From contig NZ_JAGFOU010000031.1 in assembly GCF_017592395.1 (NCBI RefSeq), positions 1-42,672 of the forward strand: a stretch of 42,672 nucleotides of DNA. Reading direction: 5' to 3'. This document shows positions 15,690 to 24,046 of the stretch, one piece after another. Source of the stretch: Actinomyces bowdenii. GTDB taxonomy: Bacteria > Actinomycetota > Actinomycetes > Actinomycetales > Actinomycetaceae. How positions within the stretch are numbered: position 1 is the first letter of the stretch; each line of letters begins with the position of its first letter. A program made the position numbers and the translations under genes. Below the pieces are notes generated by a model. It had not been told where the DNA came from and did no database searches. It worked only from the letters and a program-made list of their open reading frames with translations.

Positions 15690-16468
15690 TGCCCCCGGCC
15701 CCAGGCACCCTCCGGGGCCCCCACGGCCCGGGCGCGTCGGACTACGATCCGCGCGTCGTCGACCTCTACGACCAGGACAACCCCGACGGCCCCGACCACG
15801 ACTTCTACCGAGCCCTAGCGGATCGGGTCGCCGCCCGCGACATCCTCGACCTGGGATGCGGCACCGGGCTGCTCACCGTCACCCTGGCCGCGCCCGGCCG
15901 GCGCGTCGTCGGCGTCGACCCCTCGGCGGCGATGCTCGACCACGCCCGCAGGCGGCCCGAAGCAGCCGGAGTGACCTGGGTGGAGGGTGACAGCCGAGCC
16001 CTGGAACACGGGCGGCATGAGCGCTTCGACCTGATGATCCTCACCGGCAACGCCGCCCAGCACATCCCCGACCCCGAGTGGCAGCGCACCCTGCACGACC
16101 TGCGCCGGTGCTGCCGGGACGGCGCCGTCCTGGCCTTCGAGACCCGCAACCCCGCCGCCCGCGCCTGGATCGGGTGGGGTCGGGCCGAGCCCAGACGTCG
16201 GAGCACCGCCCATGGTGCGCTGACCGAGTGGTTCGAGATCGACGAGCTCGATGCGGGCAGGGTCCTGCTGCGCAGCTGCGCGCGCATCGAGGGCAGTGGC
16301 GAGCGCCTGGACCACGACCAGCTGCTGACCTTCCGGGATGAGAGGACTTTGCGGGGCCAGCTGGCCGACGCCGGGTTCGAGACCACCGCCGTGTGGGGCG
16401 ACTGGCGGTGCGCGCCCTTCACCGGGGAGCAGGCGATCATGGTCGTCGAGGCCCGCGCAGCCGGGTGA
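15686..16468 (+). CDS. Class I SAM-dependent methyltransferase
   Basis: The protein has 260 residues with the Rossmann methyltransferase motifs: motif I DILDLGCGTGLLT near residues 51-63, the acidic loop VVGVDPSAAMLDHARRR near 72-88, VEGDSR near 97-102 and FDLMILTGNAAQHI near 111-124. The C-terminal half has the strand pattern of the Methyltransf_11/25 group. The substrate is unknown. The GTG start overlaps the DUF952 stop; an ATG three bases later is equally possible. A long palindromic element follows 9 bp after its stop. Confidence 0.85.
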   Translation: MMPPAPGTLRGPHGPGASDYDPRVVDLYDQDNPDGPDHDFYRALADRVAARDILDLGCGTGLLTVTLAAPGRRVVGVDPSAAMLDHARRRPEAAGVTWVEGDSRALEHGRHERFDLMILTGNAAQHIPDPEWQRTLHDLRRCCRDGAVLAFETRNPAARAWIGWGRAEPRRRSTAHGALTEWFEIDELDAGRVLLRSCARIEGSGERLDHDQLLTFRDERTLRGQLADAGFETTAVWGDWRCAPFTGEQAIMVVEARAAG

Positions 16469-16477
16469 TCCGATCCT

Positions 16478-16547
16478 CGCTGGGTCACCCGCATACTGCT
16501 GGCCCAGGAGGCGCTGTGTGGGCCAGCAGGATGCGGGTCACCCAGCG
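16478..16547. repeat. Long palindromic element, copy 2 (29-bp arms)
   Basis: Left arm 16478-16506 and right arm 16519-16547 match inversely at 27 of 29 positions around a 12-nt loop. Compared with copy 1 at 13860, several bases change on both arms so that pairing is kept (for example T-A pairs replaced by C-G pairs at three places). It could serve as the terminator for the methyltransferase gene, but its conservation as a family suggests more than that. Confidence 0.85.
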
Positions 16548-16606
16548 AAACGCGGGAACTCCAGCCGGGTGCGAGGGGCGGAGGTGGGTAGCGATCGCGC
16601 TATGGG

Positions 16607-16612
16607 TAGGGT
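16607..16612 (+). promoter_or_regulatory. -10 box before a broken hypothetical gene (leaderless)
   Basis: TAGGGT is followed by 6 nt (TATCGG) and the GTG at 16619. The arrangement matches the other leaderless starts in this window. Confidence 0.35.
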
Positions 16613-16618
16613 TATCGG

Positions 16619-17172
16619 GTGGTACAGGACGAACTGCGCCGCGTTCTGGCAGCATCCATGGCCTGTGAGCGCTGCCGGGCGATGGAGCCCGGGACATGGG
16701 TAGACCTGGCCACCTGGCTGCTTGCCCGTGACGAGGGGGCAGCAGAGGTCGCGGAGGTCGTTGAACTCGCCTGCCCGCCCAGCCCGTGCGGTCTCAGACC
16801 GCGCCGATCGTTGAGCGGCTCATCGAGCGCTGCGGCATCCCGATCCCTGACAGTCAAGCGGCTGTAGAGACCCTGACAAGGCTTCTGGCGGAGGACCTGC
16901 GAGCAGCGCCGGCGCCGGTGGCCTTCCCGATGATCCGCATGCTGGGAGAACTAGCAGCATGGGATCTCGACTCGGATCTCCTGGAGACATGCGCTCTCCA
17001 TGCCGAGTACCTTGACTGCCTGTGCCGCCCCCAGGTGGGCGCCGAGTCCCTGGAGCATCGGCTCCAAGCCCTGACGGCCATCGGGCTGCCCCGGGAGGCG
17101 GCCACCATCCTGGCCCGTACGTCCCGGGCCGGACTGCCTACCGCGCAGCTTAGGTGCGGGCGCGGCGGTTGA
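16619..17172 (+). pseudogene. Hypothetical protein split by a frameshift
   Basis: The first frame (from the GTG at 16619) reads VVQDELRRVLAASMACERCR and TWVDLATWLLARDEGAAE until about 16780, after which its composition turns random. The next frame opens at 16765 and continues with IVERLIERCGIPIPDSQAAV, MIRMLGELAAWDLDSDLLE and LQALTAIGLPREAATILA to the stop at 17172. Together they look like one helical protein broken near 16775. No family is recognised. Two separate overlapping genes is the alternative. Confidence 0.4.
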
Positions 17173-17358
17173 TGAGGACTCGCCTCCGGACGAGTCCGTC
17201 CAGATCCTGGGCCGAATCCGCTGACAGCCTCGCGCCGGGAGAATAGGCTGGTAACGGCTAGATAAATTCACCTTCCCGGGAGATGGTGTTGTGATCAACC
17301 CGAACGAGATGCTTGTGGTGGCTCCTCAGGGCAAGGGCGGCCCACTCCGTGACTGCAC

Positions 17359-20328
17359 ATGGAAGGCTACGACATCCGTGTTGATGCCGACAGAAAGCAA
17401 CTCATGGTGACCTATGCCCGAAAAAACGGATCCGAAGGGAGGTCGCGTGGCTATAGGCACCCCTCTGCCCGGCGGCTCGTGCCCCGCACCTCCTTCGAGC
17501 TCCCTCCCGATGAGGTGGCGGTCGTCTCCGGCGAGTACTGGACCCCGCCCCTGACCGTCACGGTGTTCGTGGACGAGTGGGATGATCGGTTCTCGATGGT
17601 TCGCGTCAGCCGTCATCGTAAGGGACGCGCCCCAGCAAGCAGGACCTGCCCCATTGAGAAGTTCTCCAGGGTGCGGTCAAGTGCCCATGCCGGTGAGCCG
17701 GCGCATGTGCTCGACTACTTGCGTCGCGCCGTTGAGGTGCTTGAGCCGAGAGGCTCCGCGAATGCAGGGCGCTCAGGGGGCGATGATAGATGTACTGGCC
17801 GGCTGCGCGCCTCCTATGAGCGCATGCGATTCGTTCACCCGGAGAGCGCCCTGGCCGCCTACTTGGAGGGCCGCAACTCCACGACCTCCTTTCCTGGAGG
17901 TCCCGTCATCCTCCCCTTCCGCAGTAACGAGGATCAACGCAATGCCGTCGTCAAGGCTCTGAGCCACCAGGTCAGCGTCATTGATGGGCCGCCCGGAACG
18001 GGGAAGACTGAGACGATCCTCAATCTCATCGCTAATATCCTCCTGGAACCCGGAAAGACCGTCGGCGTGGTGTCCTTCGGAAATGCTGCCGTCGACAACG
18101 TGAGGGACAAGTTGGAGGATCTGGGAATCGACTTCGTCGCCGCCCGCGTGGGAAGCTCCAAGAGGGTCAAGAAGTTTATTCAAGATCAGGATCGTCAGGA
18201 TCAGGAGACCGGCAGGGAGGCTCGGAATGTCAGGCTGGCGCGATGGCTTGAGCAACCACCCCGGCCTCTTCCGGCGCCGACTGCGGGCGCCGGCGCCGGT
18301 GAGGAGGGGGCGTCGCATCCCGCGGCGAGTCTTGTCGATCAGGTATTGGCCTCGGAGCGGCGGCTCCTGAACGTCTGGAGGGGGACTCGCGAATTGGCGG
18401 TCCTGCGCAACCTCATTGACGCCTATGCCCTGGAGGCGGCGCACCTCGACCGTCACTCCGCAAATGATGAGCTTCCGGATCTTACCTCACTGCCGCTCTT
18501 GCGCAAGGACTCTGAGCGCATCCTCGATTATCTCGCCGAGACGCATCTTCGTCCGGATCTCCCTCGTGGAATCGCTGGCCTCATTCCCCGGGTGCGCAGA
18601 TACTTCCGGTATGGCCGACTCGGGGATCTTGACCCGACCGACGCTGCGACCGTCCTGCGACTGGAAAAAGCATTCTACGCCAATCGGATCGAGGAGTTGA
18701 AGGAGGAGGAGATCCTGCTGCAGGGCGAGTTGGAGGATCTGGATGCTGATACTGTCAGGGCGAATCACGAGGCCCTGTCGCTCGGACTGCTGGACCGAGA
18801 GTTGAGGCGCCGCTATTCAGGACGAGCCAGGGCGTGTTTTGATGAGAGGGAGGGGGCGATCTTCAAGCGGACCCCTGAGTTCATCGCGGAGTATCCGGTG
18901 GTGCTGACCACATGCCACTCCATCCGTTGGAATCTGAGGGAGGGGACCCTCCTGGACTGGGTGGTCATCGATGAGGCGTCCCAGACCAATCCGCTTGCCG
19001 CTGCTGTGGCCATGAGCCGTGCGCGCAATGTCGTGATCGTCGGGGACCTCAAGCAGCTCGGGCCTATCCTGGACAAGAAGAGCATGAGGTCGGGGGAGAG
19101 GCTTCCTGTGCCGCCTGCGCCAGGATATGATGTTGAGGTGCACTCAATTCTGTCCTCCGTGGCTGACATTTACGGTCCTGCACTGCCCCGCACGATGCTC
19201 AAGGAGCACTTCCGGTGCGTGCCGGCGATTGCTGAGTTCTGCAACCAGATGTACTACGACGGCGCACTCATCCCCTGCCGGTCCGCTGATGATGCGAAAG
19301 CGGGCGCCCCGCTCGCCGTCATCAGGACTGCTCCAGGAAATCATATGCGGTATTTCAATCGAGGGGAGGTGAGGGGGACGGATAATCGCCGCGAGATCAG
19401 TGAGATTGAGGAGTATCTTAATGGAATCCTGGAGGACTTGGGGATTGATCCTGGCCGTCAAGACAGGATGATTGGGAACGATCGTGATCTTGGAGTGTGC
19501 ACCCCTTACCGTCTTCAAGCGAATAGGGTCGCTGAAGCGCTGGGCGAGCGCTTCGGAGACGTCGGTGAGCGGTACTGGAGTGTCCAGACCGTGCACAAAT
19601 TCCAAGGGCGCGGTGTTCGGGAGATGGTGTTCAGCACGGTTGTCGATGAGACCAGGCTCGGGCATATCAAGCTCCGCTTCGTCGATGACCCCCGAATCCT
19701 CAACGTTGCAGTCTCCAGGGCCAAGGATCGATTCGTCCTCGTGACGAATCATGATGGGGTGCCTCGCAGCACTCACATCAAGGCCCTTATTGATTATATC
19801 CGATTCCAGGACCCGGATCAGATCGTCGACGGGCAGGTCCTCTCTGTTTTCGACCTCCTCTATCGGGAGTACTCGCAGAGGCTCGCGCACTTCGCCGCCC
19901 GGGTGGATGGTGGGAGCAGGTTCCTCTCGGAGAACATCATATGGACCCTGCTGGGGGACATTCTCTCTGATCCCGCCTATGAGCACCTCGCAGCCCTGCC
20001 GCAGGTGCGATTGCGCGATCTTCTCCCCGACACATCCCTGCTTGATGACCGGCAGCGAAGGTTCGTTCGCTCGGTCTCCGCAGTGGACTTCGCCGTCTAC
20101 CACAAGGTCTCCCGCAGGCTCCTGCTGGCCATCGAGGTCAACGGTACGGCTTTCCATGAGAATAACCCGGCCCAGTTGGAGCGTGACAGGATCAAGAGAT
20201 CGATCCTGAAGGCCTATGGTGTCGAGGTTCTGGAGCTGCCGACCAATGGTAGTGATGAGGAGCGGCGCATCAGGGACCGGTTGAACATGCTTCTTCCCCG
20301 GCGCGGCGAGCGGGCTCGGATGTTTTAA
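17359..20328 (+). CDS. Upf1/DNA2-type superfamily 1 helicase with C-terminal nuclease-like domain
   Basis: The intact frame has 989 residues. Helicase motifs are clear: Walker A DGPPGTGKTET near residue 213, motif Ia VVSFGNAAVDNV near 235, DEAS near 538 (VVIDEASQTNP), motif III VGDLKQLGP near 560, motif V VQTVHKFQGRG near 744 and motif VI LNVAVSRAKDRFVLV near 783. The last ~130 residues contain DFAVYHKVSRRLLLAIEVNG and LERDRIKRSILKAYGVEVLEL, a DUF2726/Vsr-like restriction-endonuclease fold that may cut nucleic acid. The ATG at 17359 has no ribosome site, whereas the GTG at 17291 does; the upstream frame joins this one only if a single base is missing near 17360. The gene stands alone, a layout often seen for defence helicase-nucleases, but that role is inference. 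Confidence 0.85.
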   Translation: MEGYDIRVDADRKQLMVTYARKNGSEGRSRGYRHPSARRLVPRTSFELPPDEVAVVSGEYWTPPLTVTVFVDEWDDRFSMVRVSRHRKGRAPASRTCPIEKFSRVRSSAHAGEPAHVLDYLRRAVEVLEPRGSANAGRSGGDDRCTGRLRASYERMRFVHPESALAAYLEGRNSTTSFPGGPVILPFRSNEDQRNAVVKALSHQVSVIDGPPGTGKTETILNLIANILLEPGKTVGVVSFGNAAVDNVRDKLEDLGIDFVAARVGSSKRVKKFIQDQDRQDQETGREARNVRLARWLEQPPRPLPAPTAGAGAGEEGASHPAASLVDQVLASERRLLNVWRGTRELAVLRNLIDAYALEAAHLDRHSANDELPDLTSLPLLRKDSERILDYLAETHLRPDLPRGIAGLIPRVRRYFRYGRLGDLDPTDAATVLRLEKAFYANRIEELKEEEILLQGELEDLDADTVRANHEALSLGLLDRELRRRYSGRARACFDEREGAIFKRTPEFIAEYPVVLTTCHSIRWNLREGTLLDWVVIDEASQTNPLAAAVAMSRARNVVIVGDLKQLGPILDKKSMRSGERLPVPPAPGYDVEVHSILSSVADIYGPALPRTMLKEHFRCVPAIAEFCNQMYYDGALIPCRSADDAKAGAPLAVIRTAPGNHMRYFNRGEVRGTDNRREISEIEEYLNGILEDLGIDPGRQDRMIGNDRDLGVCTPYRLQANRVAEALGERFGDVGERYWSVQTVHKFQGRGVREMVFSTVVDETRLGHIKLRFVDDPRILNVAVSRAKDRFVLVTNHDGVPRSTHIKALIDYIRFQDPDQIVDGQVLSVFDLLYREYSQRLAHFAARVDGGSRFLSENIIWTLLGDILSDPAYEHLAALPQVRLRDLLPDTSLLDDRQRRFVRSVSAVDFAVYHKVSRRLLLAIEVNGTAFHENNPAQLERDRIKRSILKAYGVEVLELPTNGSDEERRIRDRLNMLLPRRGERARMF

Positions 20329-20620
20329 AGGAGGATGTGGAGGCGGGCGCGAGCGCTATTCTCCAAGCGGTTGCGGCCCCTGATGGGTCCGGTGCTTCTC
20401 CATCGTGATGAGGTGCTGTTCCACGGCCGGGGTGCAGCGAAGGGGCTGAGGGGGCCGCCAGTGGCGCACCCCATACTGAGGAAAGGCTGACCTGAGCAGA
20501 ATTCCCCTAGTCTAGGCCGCGCCCGGGTCAATGGGGCCGCAATTGGCCCCGTGGCCCCGTGACCCCGTGGCCCCGGCACCGCACCGACTGCCCCGTCAAC
20601 GAACAGGAAGACCCTTCTCC
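20329..20620. other. Intergenic region before the DUF417 gene
   Basis: No gene can be firmly supported. A 37-codon minus-strand frame (20356-20469, GTG start, ending HRTHQGPQPLGE) has a natural amino-acid mix but no family or ribosome site. A TAGTCT near 20509 could be a -10 box for the DUF417 gene. GC-rich repeats of the type GGCCCCGTG are present at 20545-20575. Confidence 0.3.
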
Positions 20621-21229
20621 ATGACCAGCAACACCGCCGGTGGCCCCATCGTCTCGGTGGCCCGTCGCCTCCTGGCCCTCGACCGCCTGTCCCTCACGCT
20701 CCTGCGCCTCGGCGTCATCGTCGTCTTCCTGTGGATCGGCGGGCTCAAGTGGTTCAAGTACGAGGCCGACGGCATCATCCCCTTCATCGCCAACTCCCCC
20801 CTCATGCGCTGGATGATCGGGGACCCGGCCGGCTACAAGCCGCACATGAACCCCGAGGGCGTGCTCAACGAGGCCAACCGGGCCTGGCACGAGGCCAACT
20901 CCACCTACCCGGTGGCGATCTTCGTGGGCGCCACGATCGTGGCCATCGGCCTGCTCCTGGCCGCGCACTGGATCCGCCCCGAGCTGGGCATGCTCGGCGC
21001 GGCGGGCGTCATCGGCTTCTCCGTGGTCACTCTGTCCTTCCTCATCACCACCCCCGAGGTGTGGGTCTCGGCCCCCGCCCAGGGCGCGGCCGACGCCGAC
21101 CTGGGCTTCCCCTACCTGTCGGGGCGCGGGCGCCTGGTGGTCAAGGACTGCATCCAGATGGGCGCCGGCTTCGTGCTGCTGGTGGACTCCGCCCGCGCGA
21201 CCCTGCGCCGCCGCGGCGTCAGCGCCTAG
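20621..21229 (+). CDS. DUF417 (YkgB-like) integral membrane protein
   Basis: The protein has 202 residues and four predicted membrane helices, around residues 22-42 (LTLLRLGVIVVFLWIGGLKW), 105-122, 128-145 and 175-190. The sequence WIGGLKWFKYEADGI followed by PFIANSPLM is the DUF417/YkgB signature; E. coli relatives include RclC, linked to reactive-chlorine resistance. The exact role is unknown. The ATG at 20621 has AGGAAG about 10 nt upstream; the longer frame to 20531 is GC-rich non-coding leader. A SnoaL-ABM fusion gene follows 180 bp downstream. Confidence 0.85.
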   Translation: MTSNTAGGPIVSVARRLLALDRLSLTLLRLGVIVVFLWIGGLKWFKYEADGIIPFIANSPLMRWMIGDPAGYKPHMNPEGVLNEANRAWHEANSTYPVAIFVGATIVAIGLLLAAHWIRPELGMLGAAGVIGFSVVTLSFLITTPEVWVSAPAQGAADADLGFPYLSGRGRLVVKDCIQMGAGFVLLVDSARATLRRRGVSA

Positions 21230-21408
21230 GCCGCCGGGAGGCGCGAGCCCTCCCATGCCCATTCGCACCCACTCCCACCCAGAAGGGGTCCGCGAACGCC
21301 TGTGCGCTCGCGGGCCCCATGGGTAGGCTGACGGGCAGGACCGGGGCGCTCGCGCGCCGAAGGGGCACACCCGCCCCACCGGCCCTCGCCGCTCACAGGA
21401 GAAAAGCC

Positions 21409-22137
21409 ATGACTGCACCGCCCGCATCCACCTCCCCCTCCGCCCCGGCGTCGCCGCTGGAGGTCCTGGAGGCGCTCTTCGATGCCGAGAACGCTCGCGA
21501 CTGGGAGGCCCTGGCCGCTCGCCTCCATCCCGAGGTGGAGTGGTGCGTCGAGGGGCGGGTCGTGCGCGGCCGTGAGGCCTATCTGGCCGCCCTCATGGGC
21601 TTCTACGCCGGCGCCGACCCCTGCGCCACTCGCTTCCGCCTCCACCAGTCCATCGACTCGGCCGACGGCTCAACGGTGATCGCCCTGCTCGTCAACGGGG
21701 CGGGGGAGCGCTCCCTGGAGGTCTTCGAGATCCGCGACGGGCTGGTGCGCCGCGAGTGGGAGTTCGAGCTGGGCGCCGGTGCCGACTGGAACGGCGCAGT
21801 GCTCCTGCCCGCCCGTGAGGCCCCGGGCCACAACCGGGTGGTGATCCGCGGGCTGCTCATCTGCTCCGAGGAGGATCAGGCCGACGCCGTGCGGCGCCTC
21901 CTGCCCGAGCACATCGCCGCCTCCCATGCCGAGCCCGGGTGCGTGTCCTTCGACATCCGCCAGACCCAGGACTCCCTGGTGTGGCAGGTCGAGGAGGTCT
22001 TCGCCGACGTCGCCGCCTTCCGCTGCCACCAGGAGCGCGCCGCCTCCAGCGAGTGGGGGAGGGCGACACGCGGGGTGGAGCGCCGCTATGAGATCAGCGG
22101 CGCCCTGCGCGATGCGGGCGAGCGCCACTGCGCGTAG
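21409..22137 (+). CDS. SnoaL-like domain fused to an ABM-type monooxygenase domain
   Basis: The protein has 242 residues. Residues about 12-130 form a SnoaL/NTF2-like domain (VLEALFDAENARDWEALAAR, LHPEVEW, VVRGREAYLA). Residues about 143-235 form an antibiotic-biosynthesis-monooxygenase/YgiN-like ferredoxin fold (VVIRGLLICSEE, GCVSFDIRQ, FRCHQ ... HxxS-like end). Each domain alone is a small dimeric enzyme or binding module; the fusion suggests handling of one small, perhaps quinone-like, molecule. The ATG at 21409 has a strong AGGAG site. The far longer open frame upstream is antisense or non-coding. Confidence 0.75.
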   Translation: MTAPPASTSPSAPASPLEVLEALFDAENARDWEALAARLHPEVEWCVEGRVVRGREAYLAALMGFYAGADPCATRFRLHQSIDSADGSTVIALLVNGAGERSLEVFEIRDGLVRREWEFELGAGADWNGAVLLPAREAPGHNRVVIRGLLICSEEDQADAVRRLLPEHIAASHAEPGCVSFDIRQTQDSLVWQVEEVFADVAAFRCHQERAASSEWGRATRGVERRYEISGALRDAGERHCA

Positions 22138-22168
22138 GAGCCGGTCTGCCCGCGCCCCGATCGGCTCC
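22138..22168 (+). terminator. Possible terminator hairpin after the SnoaL-ABM gene
   Basis: Directly after the stop codon, GGAGCCG (overlapping the stop base) pairs with CGGCTCC at 22162-22168. There is no T-run after the stem, so termination is uncertain. Confidence 0.35.
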
Positions 22169-22303
22169 GCCCCGTCGGGGCCGGCCCGCCCCGGCGGCGA
22201 TGGGACCGCCCCGGAGGCGCCCCCGTCCGCACCCGTACCGCCCGCCGCTGCCGCGGCCGCCGGCCCCCACCGCGCCGTGAGGAACCGTGAGGAAAGGGAT
22301 CCG

Positions 22304-23737
22304 ATGACTCGCCGCGCCCGCCCGACCCGCCGATCCCTCCTGGCCGCGCCCTGGCTGGCGGCGGCCTCCGGCGCCGTCGGCCCCCTGGCGCTGACGGCCT
22401 GCACGGCGTCGTCCCCGGGCCGGCCGGCCAGCGGGGGCGCCGGTCTGCCGCCCAACCCCTTCGACGGCCTCTACCCCGATGGCTTCGCCCTCACCGAGCT
22501 GTCCGCCGACCCGATCGAGCCGCTGGAGCCCCCGGCGCGGCCCACCGGCCTGGAGGACGCCGTTCTCGACCCCGCCTACTCCACGCGCCTCTACCGGGCC
22601 ACCGACGCCGGGGACGGCAGCGGCGGGCGCATGCGCCACGAGTACAGCCGGCGCCAGGCCTTCAACGCCGACGCCTCCCGCTACCTGGCCCAGGACGGCA
22701 CCGGGGCCTGGCACCTCTACGACGGTGCCGCCTTCGCCCACCTGGGGCAGCTCCCCGAGCTCATCGGCGACTGCGAGCCGATCTGGCACGCCACCGACCC
22801 CGCCCTGCTGTACTTCACCGACCGCAACGGCGGCACCCTCTGGCGCGCCTACGACGTCGAGGCCCGCACCACCAGCGAGGTCATCAACCTCAAGGACGCC
22901 TCCCCCTGGCCCCAGGCCACCTCCTACTGGACCAAGGGGGAGGGCACCACCAGCGCCGACGGCCGCTACCTCACCCTCATGGCCACCCGCTACGACGAGG
23001 GCGCCCAGACCACGACCGCCTACGGCTTGGTGGTCGTCGACCTCATCGAGCGCACGGTGGTCTCCACCCTGGACGCCGCGGACTTCCCGGTGCCCGGTGC
23101 GGTGCCCGACCATGTGAGCACCTCGGCCTCCGGCGACTACGCGGTGGCCTCCTGGCTCGACGGCCAGGGCGGCACGGTGGCCTTCACCCGCGACTTCTCC
23201 TCCTCCCGCCAGCTGGCCCCCGGCTCGGAGCACTCCGACCTGGCCTTCGGTCCCGAGCGCCAGGACTACCTGGTCCACGCCGACTACGGCCAGGGCGAGC
23301 TGGTGGCCATCGACCTGGCCACCGGGCAGCGCACGCCCCTGCACACCCTCTACCCCGCCGAGGGGGAGGCCTACGCCCTGCACATCAGCGGCCAGGCCTT
23401 CGACCGCCCCGGCTGGGCGGTGGTCTCCACCTACGCCGACAGCGCCGATCACGGCCAGCGCCGGCCCGCCCCCGAGCTGCGCGCCGAGTACCGCAAGGTC
23501 TGGCTGGTCGAGTTGGTGGCCGGCGGCCGGGCGCTCAATGTCGCCCACACCCGCGTGGGTGACGGGCAGCAGTCCGCCGGCGGCGGTGAGGATGCTGGCA
23601 GTGCCGACGGCGCCTACTTCGCCGAGCCCCAGGCCAGCGCCTCCCGGGACCTGAGCCGGATCATCTTCGCCTCCGACTTCGGCGGCCAGGAGGTGGAGAG
23701 CTATATCGTGGGCCTGCCCGGGGGCTTCGATCGGTGA
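22304..23737 (+). CDS. Tat-exported lipoprotein with predicted beta-propeller fold
   Basis: The protein has 477 residues. The N-terminus has a twin-arginine signal (TRRSLLAAPWLAAASGAVGP) ending in the lipobox LTAC, so it should be exported folded and anchored to the outer face of the membrane. The mature part contains repeated strands with DG/DxxG turns (YLAQDGTGAWHLYDG, LLYFTDRNGGTLWRAYD, LVAIDLATGQRTPL), resembling TolB or oligogalacturonide-lyase-type propellers. Catalytic residues were not identified; a sugar- or ligand-binding role is possible. The ATG at 22304 follows a GAGGAAAGG ribosome site. Paired 96-bp repeats lie between it and the convergent lipoprotein gene. Confidence 0.75.
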   Translation: MTRRARPTRRSLLAAPWLAAASGAVGPLALTACTASSPGRPASGGAGLPPNPFDGLYPDGFALTELSADPIEPLEPPARPTGLEDAVLDPAYSTRLYRATDAGDGSGGRMRHEYSRRQAFNADASRYLAQDGTGAWHLYDGAAFAHLGQLPELIGDCEPIWHATDPALLYFTDRNGGTLWRAYDVEARTTSEVINLKDASPWPQATSYWTKGEGTTSADGRYLTLMATRYDEGAQTTTAYGLVVVDLIERTVVSTLDAADFPVPGAVPDHVSTSASGDYAVASWLDGQGGTVAFTRDFSSSRQLAPGSEHSDLAFGPERQDYLVHADYGQGELVAIDLATGQRTPLHTLYPAEGEAYALHISGQAFDRPGWAVVSTYADSADHGQRRPAPELRAEYRKVWLVELVAGGRALNVAHTRVGDGQQSAGGGEDAGSADGAYFAEPQASASRDLSRIIFASDFGGQEVESYIVGLPGGFDR

Positions 23738-23823
23738 GTCGCGCCGGAGCCCCGGCTCACCCCCCGCTCCCGGCCGGCCCCGATGGGCCCCGTCCGCCCG
23801 CCCTGCCAGGGCCTGCTCCGGCC

Positions 23824-24024
23824 GTTGCACATCTTCGGAGTCTGCGCGTCGATGTCCGGCTTGTCGATCCGCATGATCCCGGGGAACGGTCATGCGTCGA
23901 GGCGCTGAAGATGTGCAACGAGGCCGGTGTTGCACATCTTCGGGGCCTGTGCGTCGATGCCCGGCTTGTCGATCCGCATGATCCCGGGGGTCGGTCCTGC
24001 GTCGAGGCGCTGAAGATGTGCAAC
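23824..24024. repeat. Two tandem 96-bp units bounded by GTTGCACATCTTC / GAAGATGTGCAAC
   Basis: Unit 1 is 23824-23919 and unit 2 is 23929-24024, separated by a 9-bp spacer, so the period is 105 bp. Each unit starts with GTTGCACATCTTC and ends with its inverted copy GAAGATGTGCAAC. The two units are nearly identical inside. The centre of the pair, GAAGATGTGCAAC-9 nt-GTTGCACATCTTC, forms a strong hairpin. They fill the gap between two convergent genes. The same geometry occurs at 39441-39641 with a different interior. Confidence 0.9.
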
Positions 24025-24046
24025 CAGGGGGCGGGGGAGGGCTGAG

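Noticed and set aside
20356..20469. 37-codon minus-strand small protein gene
   Set aside because: It has no ribosome site, clear promoter or family. The amino-acid mix alone is not enough; it is noted under the intergenic feature.
20731..21408. Upstream extension of the SnoaL-ABM frame overlapping the DUF417 gene
   Set aside because: The overlap is a shadow of the DUF417 gene in another frame, and a strong ribosome site supports the ATG at 21409.
23824..24024. Integron attC-like sites because of GTTG...CAAC ends
   Set aside because: The end GTTGCAC does not fit the GTTRRRY core, no integrase of the integron type is present, and no cassette genes lie between copies.
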